This document shows, piece after piece, positions 32,327 to 40,801 of a stretch of DNA of 64,000 nt. How positions within the stretch are numbered: position 1 is the stretch's first letter; every line of letters begins with the position of its first letter. The stretch spans positions 1 to 64,000 of the forward strand of contig NZ_QEKQ01000010.1 in assembly GCF_003096655.1 (NCBI RefSeq), written 5' to 3'. The position numbers and the translations under genes were made by a program. The notes under the pieces were generated by a model that saw nothing but the letters and a program-made list of their open reading frames with translations, searched no databases and was not told the origin of the DNA. Source of the DNA: Tamilnaduibacter salinus (GTDB taxonomy: Bacteria > Pseudomonadota > Gammaproteobacteria > Pseudomonadales > Oleiphilaceae).

Positions 32327-33028
32327 TCACGACGCCCGGCTCTCATCGTGAATCAGGCTTTCCAGGTGATGGGACAACTCCACAAGCTGCTCGTGTTTGA
32401 GTGACCGCAGCAGCTTGTCCAACAACCGACGAATCCCCTTCTCTGCGGTGCTGATGCCCATATCGGCGCTCTTTTTGGTCACACCGCCCATCGCCACCTT
32501 GTTGGTCGGCTGGTGGTAGTAATGATGGATGCTCAGTTCAACCACTTCGCAAAGCGTGTCGATCACATCACCGATGTAATTCTCGGGGTTGCTGTCATTG
32601 CGGGTCTGCGCGATCAGGTCGGTCGCCCGCCGATGCAGATCGGCATCAATAGTGAAAACCAGGTGTGCCTCGCCCGTCTCCGGGTGAACCCAGAGCATGC
32701 TCTCGAGATAGGTGCTCAGTTCCCGGAGCTCATCTTCGCTTCGTTTGCTGAAGAACTGACGGATCACCATCCGAATGGCGCTCATGACCGCCTTGATTCC
32801 GGAATCGGCGGTCTTCTGCATACCACCACTGAGGGGCACGATTTCCGTCGGGCGCTGGTAATAACTTTCCAGCCCATGGTCCGTCAGTTGGATGACGATG
32901 TTCGCCGCGTCACCGCTGAGCCTCTTCGCACCGGCGTCGCCTCTGTGAATGCGCTCGGCGGTTTCCCGCGCTTCCTCGTGCAACTCGTTTCGAATGGGGA
33001 ACCCCCAGTAGGCCGTTTTCTCGCTCAT
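32327..33028 (-). CDS. Unrecognised protein with an internal duplication
   Basis: Soluble protein of 233 residues that I do not recognise. It consists of two copies of a unit of about 100 residues: about 10-112 (LHEEARETAERIHRG ... YYQRPTEIVPLSGGMQKTADSGIKAV ... LRELSTYLESML) and about 125-226 (LHRRATDLIAQTRND ... YYHQPTNKVAMGGVTKKSADMGISTA ... LVELSHHLESLI). Each is predicted all-helical with a central Y-Y-x-Q-P-T and K-x-A-D motif. No signal or membrane segment is seen. It is separate from its neighbours. Conservation of both halves suggests a symmetrical binding fold. Confidence 0.75.
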   Translation of the reverse strand: MSEKTAYWGFPIRNELHEEARETAERIHRGDAGAKRLSGDAANIVIQLTDHGLESYYQRPTEIVPLSGGMQKTADSGIKAVMSAIRMVIRQFFSKRSEDELRELSTYLESMLWVHPETGEAHLVFTIDADLHRRATDLIAQTRNDSNPENYIGDVIDTLCEVVELSIHHYYHQPTNKVAMGGVTKKSADMGISTAEKGIRRLLDKLLRSLKHEQLVELSHHLESLIHDESRAS

Positions 33029-33146
33029 GGCAGCCTCGTTTTTGTCGTCGTCAGCGATTGGGTATCGATCGGTCCCAGTATTCCCCGTGCGCTGTCAGGC
33101 GACATTGGCTGCGATGCAACGGAACCGGTCACCTCGGTCAAACCCG

Positions 33147-33575
33147 TCATCGCCGGAAACGGGTTTCCAGAACCACAGCCGAGTTGGTCCGTTCCACACC
33201 GTCAAGGTTGCCAATATCATCCAGCACGGCACTCAGCTGCTCCAGAGACTGGGCCTCGACGATGGCTATCAGGTCGTACTCGCCACTGACGGAATAGAGC
33301 TGGGTAACGTGACTGAGCTGCTCCAGCGCCGCGTTGACCTTCACCGTCAGTTTCTGGTGGACCTTGATCGACACATGAGCCTGCACCCGCCGGGCCGCAT
33401 AATCACCGCCCAGCTCAACCGAGTAACCCTGGATAACCCCCCGGGTTTCCAACCGCTCCAAGCGGTTCTGGACTGTGGAGCGCGACAGATTCAGGGCCCG
33501 GGCGAGGTCCGATATGCTGGCGCGGGCATTGCGTCGTAGCAGCGCAATCAGGCGCTCATCCTGCGAACCAATCAT
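33147..33575 (-). CDS. Lrp/AsnC-family transcriptional regulator
   Basis: Regulator of 142 residues: N-terminal helix-turn-helix (RNARASISDLARALNLSRSTVQNRLERLETRGVI) and a C-terminal RAM ligand domain (HVTQLYSVSGEYDLIAIVEAQSLEQL). ATG at 33575 is preferred; an in-frame GTG at 33584 is possible. It is divergent from astA, so it likely controls arginine or amino-acid catabolism in response to an amino acid. This is an unusual regulator for ast genes, which in Pseudomonas are under ArgR. Confidence 0.92.
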   Translation of the reverse strand: MIGSQDERLIALLRRNARASISDLARALNLSRSTVQNRLERLETRGVIQGYSVELGGDYAARRVQAHVSIKVHQKLTVKVNAALEQLSHVTQLYSVSGEYDLIAIVEAQSLEQLSAVLDDIGNLDGVERTNSAVVLETRFRR

Positions 33576-33606
33576 ATTGATCACTTACTTCGTTATTTTG
33601 ATCAAT
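33576..33606. promoter_or_regulatory. Putative Lrp-type operator between lrp-like gene and astA
   Basis: ATTGATC (33576-33582) and GATCAAT (33600-33606) form a 7-bp inverted repeat with a 17-nt AT-rich spacer; the palindrome TTGATCAA sits at the right arm. Further GATCA/ATCAAA words follow to 33625. This spacing and AT content fit an Lrp-family autoregulatory site. Inference. Confidence 0.45.
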
Positions 33607-33700
33607 ACTGGCATCAAATCGATCATTTCGAAACTACAATTTGACAGTCACGATCGCCATACTGGCGCCAACGCACTGAAAACGGCGCAGGAAATGGCTT

Positions 33701-34798
33701 ATGATCATCCGCCCCATTACTGACAGCGATCTGCCCGCTCTGCAGGCCATCGCAGTGGAATCCGGACCCGGATTCAACTCACTGATTGATGACCGCGTGT
33801 TTCTCGAGCAGAAAATCGCCCACGCCATGGACAGCTTCCGTCGCTCGGTGGACGCCCCGGACCGCGAGGGATACCTGTTCGTTCTGGAGGACCCGGATAC
33901 CGGCGACATCATGGGAACAACGGGCATCGAAGCCGCCGTGGGGCACCGCAACCCGCTTTACCACTTCCAGATCTCCCATGTCCGTCATCGCTCACCGGAG
34001 CTGGGGCTGGCCTGCCAGCAGGATGTGCTGCACCTGTGCAATCACTACACCGGCTGTTCCGAAGTCTGCAGCCTGTTTCTGCGGCCACAGTTCCGGCGCG
34101 CCAATGCCGGCCGCCTACTCTCGCGTGTGCGGTTCCTGTTTATGGCCCAGCATCCGGAACGCTTCGCCGACACGGTGATCGCAGAAATGCGCGGCGTTTC
34201 CGGCGACAATGGCGAATCCCCGTTCTGGCAGGCCTTCCAGCGCCACTTCGTCAACCTTGATTTCGAGACCGTCACCCGGCTGGCGGGTCTGGGCCACACC
34301 CGGGCCATTGCCGATATGATGCCACGCCACCCGATCTACTCACGGTTTCTGGATGACGCGGCCTGCCGGGCCATCGGTGAGGTGCATCAGCAGACCCGCC
34401 CCGCACGTCAGATGCTGGAGTCAGAGGGATTCCGGTATACGGGCTATGTCGACCCATTCGATGCCGGCCCGACGCTCGAAGTCCGGCGAGACGACATCCG
34501 CAGCATCCGTGACAGCATCGGATGCTCGGTCCAGCCCCTGGAAGACACCGACGCCACATTGGCACAGGCTCACGGAACGCATCATCATGACACCATCGCC
34601 ATTGCCAATGGCGGCGTGAGTGATTTCCGGGCCACGGTGACCGACCAGGCTGTTTACCTGCCGCGCCACAATCGCCTGCTGGTACCGGGCCACGTTCTCG
34701 AACAACTGAACTGCGCCAGCGGCGACACCATTGGATTCACCCGTCTGAGCCCTGCGGCTCAGGCCACCATGCCAAAGGAGGTTTCCCATGCACTCTGA
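33701..34798 (+). CDS. astA: Arginine N-succinyltransferase
   Basis: Enzyme of 365 residues that transfers succinyl from succinyl-CoA to arginine, the first step of the AST pathway. It has the characteristic N-terminal IIRPITDSDLPALQAIAVESGPGFNSL block, YHFQISHVRHRSPELG, and TGCSEVCSLFLRPQFRRANAGRLLSRVRFLFMAQH with the acyl-CoA-binding region. ESPFWQAFQRHFVNLDFETVTRLAG is also a family block. The gene is first of a two-gene unit with the DUF1338 gene, whose ribosome site lies inside its 3' end. The remaining ast genes are not in the window. Confidence 0.92.
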   Translation: MIIRPITDSDLPALQAIAVESGPGFNSLIDDRVFLEQKIAHAMDSFRRSVDAPDREGYLFVLEDPDTGDIMGTTGIEAAVGHRNPLYHFQISHVRHRSPELGLACQQDVLHLCNHYTGCSEVCSLFLRPQFRRANAGRLLSRVRFLFMAQHPERFADTVIAEMRGVSGDNGESPFWQAFQRHFVNLDFETVTRLAGLGHTRAIADMMPRHPIYSRFLDDAACRAIGEVHQQTRPARQMLESEGFRYTGYVDPFDAGPTLEVRRDDIRSIRDSIGCSVQPLEDTDATLAQAHGTHHHDTIAIANGGVSDFRATVTDQAVYLPRHNRLLVPGHVLEQLNCASGDTIGFTRLSPAAQATMPKEVSHAL

Positions 34799-35597
34799 CC
34801 GTCACACCCTGTTCCAGAAGCTGTGGGAGCACTACCTGACCGTGACACCTTCGGCAAAGGACATTCACCGGCTGCTGGGCGGCACCCAGGGGCAAGCCAT
34901 CGTCAATGATCACATCGCCCTGCGCACCTTCAACCTTGACCCGGTGCGCCTTGACCGGCTGGCCGAGCACTTCCGGGTACTCGGCTATCAGAGGGGCGGC
35001 GAGTATCACTTTGATGCCAAGAAACTGTATGCCCGCCACTACGAGCATCCTGACCCGACGGCGCCGAAGGTCTTTATCTCGGAACTGCTCGTCGACCAAT
35101 GCTCGCCGACACTGCAGGCAATCGTTGGGGATCTTGTCGCGCAGGTCGATCCTGCAGCCGTGGATGCGGACGACTTTCTCTATTCCGGCGCCCACTGGTC
35201 CATCGATGAGGCCACGTACCGGACGCTGCTTGAGGAAAGCGAATACGCAGCCTGGATGGCCGCCTGGGGCTGGCGACCGAATCACTTCACTGTGAGCGTC
35301 AATGCGCTGGAGCAGTACACGACCCTGGCGTCAGTCAACGAGGCATTGAAGGATGCCGGCTACCGTCTCAACGACTCCGGCGGCGAGATCAAAGGCTCGC
35401 CGGAAGTCCTGCTGGAACAGTCCTCAACGCTGGCCGACGAGGCCGACGTCCGGTTTCGTGACCGAACGGCACGCATCCCGAGTTGCTTCTACGAGTTCGC
35501 CAAGCGTTATCCGGACAAAGACGGCAAGCTGTACGGTGGCTTCGTACCGGCCTCGGCAGACAAGATCTTCGAGAGCACCCACGCCGCCGGACGCTAG
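34788..35597 (+). CDS. DUF1338/HglS-like VOC-fold protein
   Basis: Protein of 269 residues of the DUF1338 family, overlapping the astA end by 11 bp with AAAGGAGG as its ribosome site. HIALRTFNLDP supplies the first metal His, HFTVSVN a second, and a late Glu (SCFYEFAKRY) could be the third, as in the VOC-fold iron enzyme HglS, a 2-oxoadipate dioxygenase/decarboxylase of lysine catabolism. It is only 60 percent of HglS length, so it may act on a different 2-oxoacid linked to arginine catabolism. The stop codon overlaps a copy of the dispersed TAGTGTCCCGTC motif. Confidence 0.85.
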   Translation: MHSDRHTLFQKLWEHYLTVTPSAKDIHRLLGGTQGQAIVNDHIALRTFNLDPVRLDRLAEHFRVLGYQRGGEYHFDAKKLYARHYEHPDPTAPKVFISELLVDQCSPTLQAIVGDLVAQVDPAAVDADDFLYSGAHWSIDEATYRTLLEESEYAAWMAAWGWRPNHFTVSVNALEQYTTLASVNEALKDAGYRLNDSGGEIKGSPEVLLEQSSTLADEADVRFRDRTARIPSCFYEFAKRYPDKDGKLYGGFVPASADKIFESTHAAGR

Positions 35598-35613
35598 TGT
35601 CCCGTCGGGCTCA
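35595..35613 (-). repeat. Dispersed motif copy overlapping the DUF1338 stop
   Basis: TAGTGTCCCGTCGGGCTCA is the reverse complement of the 11949-11967 motif with two mismatches. Its first three bases are the stop codon of the upstream gene, and it fills the 13-bp gap between convergent genes. Confidence 0.4.
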
Positions 35614-36738
35614 GGAGGCCGAAACGGGTAAATCCGGCATCGGACCGCGGATACAGTCGTCGACCTGAGCCGGGTCCGGGATCGCCTCCTCACGCACCAT
35701 CACGATCAGTGCCCGTGCGCTGAACCGATGATCATGAGCCGGGTGGCACACGACCTCTTCATCCTCGGTGATGTAGGCCATGAGCGTGCCCATGCCGGCA
35801 ACCAGCAGACGACAGGCAACGTCCGCCCAGACCACATTCTCCAGCGTCACCTCGTAACGGACCGGATGGTCGTCGTGGTGGGTGAAGAGGTTCTCAAGCA
35901 CCTTCTCCGACCCCCGTGCCACAAGCGCCCGCACCAGCATCTCCGGATACGCCCGGATCGGGCGCAGCGTTGAGCTGGCACCAAGGCGCTCGGCCCGTTC
36001 GCGGTTATCGGTGGTCACGCATTCGGCCACCGTCAGCGGCTGGCGCCCGTCGCACTGCCGGTCGATCTGCATCAACACATCCAGTGTGACACTGTCCGAG
36101 GTGCGGCTGTCCTCGTCCGCGGCAAGCACAATGATGGCCCGCGCCTGGGCTGGTGTCACCGCCGCCAGTGCCTCCGGATCGGTCGCATCACCGTGGTGGT
36201 GAACGACCCCCTGCTCCCGCAGACCGGCCGGCAAGCCATCGGGAAACCCATCCGTCAGAATCTGAACCGGCGTGTCCGCAAATTCCCGCGTGGCCTTGAG
36301 CTGGTCCAGCAAACGGCGGAAATACACGTCGGGATTGCGGTTGGGACTGTTGATGATCAGCAAGTGGTCCTGCATCTGCCACCTCCAGCGGCCCTGAATC
36401 ATGTCGTCTTTGCGCTTCAGGCGGTAGTCGATGTAGTCACTCGCCAGCTGCGCCATGAGCGTAATGCCCGCCAGATAAAGGAAGCCGGTTGTCGCCAGCC
36501 GCCCCATCGCCGTGGTGGCCGAGAAATCGCCGTAGCCCACGGTGGTCAGTGTGGTGAGCGTCAACCAGACCGCATCGCCGACCCCAAGGGACTCGAACCC
36601 AGTCATCGCCACCACGTGCAGACCGGACAGCAACAGCAGCCACCCCAGCACACGACGCAGGCGCGCGCCCATGTCCACCTGGATATGGCGGGTCATCGCC
36701 CGTCGGGAGGGTCGGCGCAGTGCTTTGAGAATCAACAT
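35611..36738 (-). CDS. Two-TM potassium channel with RCK (TrkA-N) domain
   Basis: Membrane protein of 375 residues. TM1 at about 28-48, a pore loop with the potassium selectivity filter TVGYGD (about 65-70), TM2 at about 82-100, then a cytoplasmic RCK domain (DHLLIINSPNRNPDVYFRRLLDQL, HHGDATDPEALAAVTPAQARAIIVLAADEDSRTSD) and a C-terminal part. The Rossmann loop is INSPNRN rather than GxGxxG, so nucleotide control may be altered, as in MthK-like calcium-gated channels. It probably allows potassium flux tied to osmotic state. The gene is convergent with the DUF1338 gene. Confidence 0.9.
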   Translation of the reverse strand: MLILKALRRPSRRAMTRHIQVDMGARLRRVLGWLLLLSGLHVVAMTGFESLGVGDAVWLTLTTLTTVGYGDFSATTAMGRLATTGFLYLAGITLMAQLASDYIDYRLKRKDDMIQGRWRWQMQDHLLIINSPNRNPDVYFRRLLDQLKATREFADTPVQILTDGFPDGLPAGLREQGVVHHHGDATDPEALAAVTPAQARAIIVLAADEDSRTSDSVTLDVLMQIDRQCDGRQPLTVAECVTTDNRERAERLGASSTLRPIRAYPEMLVRALVARGSEKVLENLFTHHDDHPVRYEVTLENVVWADVACRLLVAGMGTLMAYITEDEEVVCHPAHDHRFSARALIVMVREEAIPDPAQVDDCIRGPMPDLPVSAS

Positions 36739-36928
36739 TGTGAGTCGTCACCAGCGAACATCGGGCTCAAGCGTAGCAGGCCCGGTCCATGTCATCGACT
36801 CGCTTGCCGCTGGTTCATGGCCAGGACACTGCCTTGGCGGATATGAACACTTTGTTGGTCGCTGCAGTCATCCCCCGACGGGCGTTTTCCGGTTAGAGTG
36901 ATTACACTAATCTGGAGAGGTGAAACAG

Positions 36929-38416
36929 ATGCAGCCCGATATTCCCGTTCTTATCATCGGCGCCGGTTTTGGTGGTCTTGGCATGGCCATCCGACTGAAA
37001 GAGCGCGGCCGTAATGACTTCCTGATCGTCGAAAAAGGCGACGATGTGGGCGGTTGCTGGCGGGACAATACCTATCCGGGCGCCGCCTGCGACGTGCCCT
37101 CACACCTGTATTCCTTCTCGTTCGAGCGGCACTACCCCTGGAGCCGACGCTTCGCGCCCCAGGCCGAGATCCTCGATTACCTGCAGTACTGTGCCCGCAA
37201 GTACGCAGTGGACGACCGTATCCGGTTCAACACCGAGGTCTGTGAAGCGCATTACCGGGATGAGGACGGGCTCTGGTCCGTGACGCTGAGCGACGGCGAC
37301 ACGCTGACGACACGGGCGCTGATTACCGCAACCGGGCAGCTCAACCGGCCCGCGTACCCGCCGCTCTCTGGCATTGACGACTTTGCGGGAGCGCACTTCC
37401 ACAGCGCCCGCTGGGATCACGGGGTGGACCTGACCGGTAAAAACGTCGCCGTGGTCGGCACCGGCGCCAGTGCCATCCAGTTTGTTCCGGAAGTGGCAAA
37501 GTCCGCCGGTCACCTCACCCTGTTCCAGCGCTCCGCCGCCTATGTGCTGCCCAAGCCCGACCGGCTCTACCATCCCACCGAGCACTGGGTCATGAGCAAA
37601 CTGCCCGTGACCCAGACTCTGGATCGGCTGAAACTGTACACCACGTTCGAGACCCGGGTGCTCGGCTTTACCGTCTTCAAAAAGGCCATGGTCGGTTATG
37701 AGTGGCTGTTCCAGCGCCATCTCAAAAAGCAGGTCCAGGACCCGGAGTTGCGCCGGACACTGACACCAGACTACCCGATGGGCTGCAAACGCATTCTCAT
37801 GTCCAACAACTACTACGATGCGCTGACCCGGGACAATGTCTCGGTCGTCGGGCACGGCATCGAGTCCGTGACCCGCAACGGACTGGTGGACGACACCGGC
37901 ACCCACCACCCGGCGGATGTGATCATCTATGGCACCGGGTTCCAGGCCACGGATTTCCTCTCCCCCATGACGATCACCGGGCGTGACGGGAAGTCATTGA
38001 ATGACGCCTGGCGAGACGGCGCGGAAGCGTACCTGGGTATCACCGTCCACGGCTTCCCCAACCTGTTCATGCTTTACGGGCCCAACACCAACCTCGGGCA
38101 TAACTCCATCATCTACATGCTCGAGAGCCAGATCGACTACGTCCTGCAGTGCATTGACGCACTTGACCGCCCGGACGTACAGGCAATGGAAGTCCGTCCG
38201 GAACCCCAGTCCCGCTTCAATGACCGGCTGCAGGCGCAGATCCGCAACACCGTCTGGGACCAGGGTTGCGACAGCTGGTACAAGACCGCCAGCGGTAAAA
38301 ACACGAACAACTGGCCGGGTTTTACCTTTGATTACCGGCGCCGGACCCGGGCCATTGCCACGGACGATTACGACTTCATCCCCGCCAAACCATCACAAGG
38401 GTCGTCACACGCATGA
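36929..38416 (+). CDS. Flavin-containing (Baeyer-Villiger-type) monooxygenase 1
   Basis: FAD/NADPH monooxygenase of 495 residues. Start at 36929 has GGAGAGG ten bases upstream. The FAD loop is IIGAGFGGLGMA at about 9-20; the BVMO fingerprint FxGxxxHxxxW is met as FAGAHFHSARW; the NADPH loop is VVGTGASAIQFVPE. The usual GGTW block is GGCWRDNTYPGAACDVPS. It inserts oxygen next to a ketone to form an ester or lactone. The following SDR starts inside its stop codon, so ketone formation from an alcohol and its oxidation may be coupled. The substrate is unknown; long-chain ketones or cyclic terpenoid ketones are plausible. Confidence 0.93.
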   Translation: MQPDIPVLIIGAGFGGLGMAIRLKERGRNDFLIVEKGDDVGGCWRDNTYPGAACDVPSHLYSFSFERHYPWSRRFAPQAEILDYLQYCARKYAVDDRIRFNTEVCEAHYRDEDGLWSVTLSDGDTLTTRALITATGQLNRPAYPPLSGIDDFAGAHFHSARWDHGVDLTGKNVAVVGTGASAIQFVPEVAKSAGHLTLFQRSAAYVLPKPDRLYHPTEHWVMSKLPVTQTLDRLKLYTTFETRVLGFTVFKKAMVGYEWLFQRHLKKQVQDPELRRTLTPDYPMGCKRILMSNNYYDALTRDNVSVVGHGIESVTRNGLVDDTGTHHPADVIIYGTGFQATDFLSPMTITGRDGKSLNDAWRDGAEAYLGITVHGFPNLFMLYGPNTNLGHNSIIYMLESQIDYVLQCIDALDRPDVQAMEVRPEPQSRFNDRLQAQIRNTVWDQGCDSWYKTASGKNTNNWPGFTFDYRRRTRAIATDDYDFIPAKPSQGSSHA

Positions 38417-39174
38417 AACGCATCCTGATCACCGGCGCCGCCAGCGGCATCGGACGCGCGACCGCCACCCTGTTTGCCCGCAACGGCTGGACTGTGGGTC
38501 TGCTGGACGTGAACAACGACGCGCTGGTCTCGCTCTCAGACGAACTGGCCGGCGCTTGGTACCAGCGGCTGGACGTCACCAGTCACAGCGACTGCATCGA
38601 GGCCTGCGAGGCCTTTGCCGAGGCGCATGATGGACTCGATGTGCTCTTCAACTGCGCCGGCATCCTGCGTATGGGCGCGTTCGAGGACATCGCCGCCGAT
38701 CAGCACGCGCAGATCATCAACGTCAATGTGAACGGCCTGATGAACATGAGCCTGGCCGCCCTGCCGCACCTGAAAAAAGGCGATCAGCCAGCCGTCATCA
38801 ACATGAGCTCGGCGTCGGCGCTGTACGGCACGCCCGACTTTGCCAGTTATTCCGCCAGCAAGTTCGCCGTACGGGGGCTGACCGAAGCACTGAATATCGA
38901 GTGGGAACGCCAGGGCATCCGCGTGGTGGACATCATGCCGCCCTTCGTAAAAACGCCGATGCTGGATGAAGCGGAATACCGGGCCCCCGTGGTGGACCGG
39001 CTCGGGGTGAACCTCTCGGCCGACGACATCGCCGGGGAGGTGTACAAAGCAGCCAACGGCCCGACTCCGGTCCATAATCCGGTGGGCGGTCTCTTCAGAC
39101 TGATGACCCTGATGGACAAGGTGCTGCCCAGCCGATCCACCAAATGGACGATGAGTTGGCTCAGTCGCCACTGA
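38413..39174 (+). CDS. Short-chain dehydrogenase/reductase (SDR) A
   Basis: Classical SDR of 253 residues. NAD(P)-loop TGAASGIGRAT at about 7-17, LFNCAG at about 78, catalytic Ser in NMSSASALYG, and YSASK (about 143-147). ATGA overlap with the upstream BVMO stop makes co-translation likely. The end TKWTMSWLSRH is basic and hydrophobic and may touch the membrane. It probably interconverts the alcohol and ketone used by the monooxygenase. The next SDR follows 47 bp later. Confidence 0.93.
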   Translation: MKRILITGAASGIGRATATLFARNGWTVGLLDVNNDALVSLSDELAGAWYQRLDVTSHSDCIEACEAFAEAHDGLDVLFNCAGILRMGAFEDIAADQHAQIINVNVNGLMNMSLAALPHLKKGDQPAVINMSSASALYGTPDFASYSASKFAVRGLTEALNIEWERQGIRVVDIMPPFVKTPMLDEAEYRAPVVDRLGVNLSADDIAGEVYKAANGPTPVHNPVGGLFRLMTLMDKVLPSRSTKWTMSWLSRH

Positions 39175-39221
39175 GGCGGCGGTGCCATGTTCATCAGCCG
39201 CCGAACGAGGAGCCCATGCCA

Positions 39222-40043
39222 ATGAAAGACTTTCGCGATAAGGAAGTACTGATCACCGGCAGTGCCAGCGGGATCGGCCGCGAAACTGCGCTCGCCTTTG
39301 CCGAAGCCGGTGCCCGCTCGTGGCTGGCCGACATTGATGAGACCGGCAACCAGGAAACCGCCCGTCTGGTCCGGGACAAAGGCACGACTGGTCACCCCCT
39401 GCACTGCAACGTCGCGGACGAAACGTCCGTGCGGGCCATGGCAGAGGAAGTGCATGGCGAGATCGAAGCTCTGGATGTGCTGATGAACAATGCCGGCGTC
39501 GGCACCGCTGGCCGGTTTCTGGACACCACGCTGGAGAACTGGCGCCGGACCCTGGACATCAACCTGATGGGCGTCGTCCATGGCTGTCACGCGTTCCTCC
39601 CCAACATGGTGGCGCGGGGGGAAGGCGGACATGTCATCAACACCGCCTCGGCCGCTGGCTACTATGCCGCACCGGACATTCCCGTCTATGCTGCCAGCAA
39701 GTTCGCCGTGCAGGGGTTTACCGAGGCGCTGCGGGCCGACATGGCGCAGCACAGCATTGGCGTCACGGCGATCTGCCCGGGCATCATCGACACGCCCATC
39801 GTCGCCAAATCGGTGATGGAGGGAAAAATGAGCGAGGGTGACCGGCAGTCGAAGATCGTGGACTTCTACCACAAGCGCAACTACACCCCAGCGCAGGTCG
39901 CCCAGGCCATTCTCAAGGCCGTGCGCCACAATGTCGCTGTTCAGCCGGTCTCGCCGGAAGCCTGGGGATTGTATGTGGCAAAAAGGCTGACGCCCGGCGT
40001 TCTCGGGCGGCTGTCCCGGTCGGAGCTGCCGTTCCTGAAATAG
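39222..40043 (+). CDS. Short-chain dehydrogenase/reductase (SDR) B
   Basis: Classical SDR of 273 residues. GAGGAG precedes ATG at 39222 by nine bases; ATG at 39216 is nearer and less likely. The cofactor loop is TGSASGIGRET, the catalytic block NTASAAGYYAAPDIPVYAASK, followed by ADMAQHSIGVTAICPGIIDTPI, which is common in class A SDRs with substrate-binding C-terminal extensions. It is the third gene of the BVMO-SDR-SDR unit. Two SDRs of this kind next to a BVMO suggest a degradative pathway for an alcohol or a sterol- or terpenoid-like compound. The substrate is unknown. Confidence 0.92.
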   Translation: MKDFRDKEVLITGSASGIGRETALAFAEAGARSWLADIDETGNQETARLVRDKGTTGHPLHCNVADETSVRAMAEEVHGEIEALDVLMNNAGVGTAGRFLDTTLENWRRTLDINLMGVVHGCHAFLPNMVARGEGGHVINTASAAGYYAAPDIPVYAASKFAVQGFTEALRADMAQHSIGVTAICPGIIDTPIVAKSVMEGKMSEGDRQSKIVDFYHKRNYTPAQVAQAILKAVRHNVAVQPVSPEAWGLYVAKRLTPGVLGRLSRSELPFLK

Positions 40044-40063
40044 CCGTCTCACCACGAACCGGG

Positions 40064-40600
40064 TCAGGACAGATCCAGATCCGGGTAACGGCGTTTCATC
40101 CGCGACAGCCGGACGATGGTCACGAGGTTGGTCACCACAACCAGTCCTTCCGCCAGGGTCGCACCAATCGAGCCAATGGCGATGTTGTTCGCCATCCATG
40201 CCAGCCCTGCCCCCGCCAGGAACAACCGCATGGGGATGCCGCGCAGCATGAACATACCGATCGTGCCCAGAAGCATCGCGGTCGTGGGAAACACGTCAAT
40301 CCAGCGCTGCCAGGTCAGCACCACCACAACCGCACTGACCGCCAGCATCCCCATCATCACCGGCACGCTGCCGAGAAAACGCCGGGCCAGACCAATGCGG
40401 ACAATCACCAGCACCGTCAACGCGGCCGCCGTCCAGCTCTGGAACAACGCGTACTGAGTGGCAAAGGCCACATTGGCGCCAATCAGAAGGCCCATGAGCC
40501 GCTCATCCCGAGTGCTCGCAAAGCCTGCGATACAGAAGCCGAGCGCGATCAGCCCGACGACCTGACCGGCCATTTCCGACAGTGTCATGTCCGCCAGCAT
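40064..40600 (-). CDS. YgjV-type inner membrane protein
   Basis: Membrane protein of 178 residues with five or six helices. The block ASTRDERLMGLLIGANVAFATQYALF, followed by a late helix (AWMANNIAIGSIGATLAEGLVVVTNLVTIVRL), identifies the YgjV family. The function is not established. It is convergent with SDR B and sits between the monooxygenase cluster and alkB. Confidence 0.85.
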   Translation of the reverse strand: MLADMTLSEMAGQVVGLIALGFCIAGFASTRDERLMGLLIGANVAFATQYALFQSWTAAALTVLVIVRIGLARRFLGSVPVMMGMLAVSAVVVVLTWQRWIDVFPTTAMLLGTIGMFMLRGIPMRLFLAGAGLAWMANNIAIGSIGATLAEGLVVVTNLVTIVRLSRMKRRYPDLDLS

Positions 40601-40688
40601 GCGGCCTCCCTGACCGATAAAACGCCAGTCTAACGGCGGACAATCCCTCTCGTCTCTGCAGAATGCCCGTTACCCAGTCGGATCTCAC

Positions 40689-40707
40689 CGAACCAGACAG
40701 GACATTT
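40689..40707 (+). repeat. Weak copy of the dispersed GAACCAGAC motif
   Basis: CGAACCAGACAGGACATTT matches the 11949-11967 motif at 15 of 19 positions. It lies about 95 bp before alkB in the gap after the ygjV-like gene. Confidence 0.3.
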
Positions 40708-40758
40708 GTGATTCCGTTCAGAAAAAATACGCCTCTCTTGTTGAATTGTTATATTGTC

Positions 40759-40771
40759 TGACATAAAGTCA
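40759..40771. promoter_or_regulatory. Candidate operator upstream of alkB
   Basis: TGACATAAAGTCA is a 4-bp inverted repeat with a 5-nt AT-rich centre, within an AT-rich stretch (about 40731-40780) just before the alkB ribosome site. It could bind a regulator of alkane response. No regulator gene lies next to it, so this is a weak inference. Confidence 0.3.
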
Positions 40772-40801
40772 ATGATACAGATCAGCAAGGAGTCGTCTCC
40801 C

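Noticed and set aside
38847-40199. Minus-strand open frame of 450 residues
   Set aside because: It lies antisense to two clear SDR genes; long antisense frames are common in GC-rich DNA.
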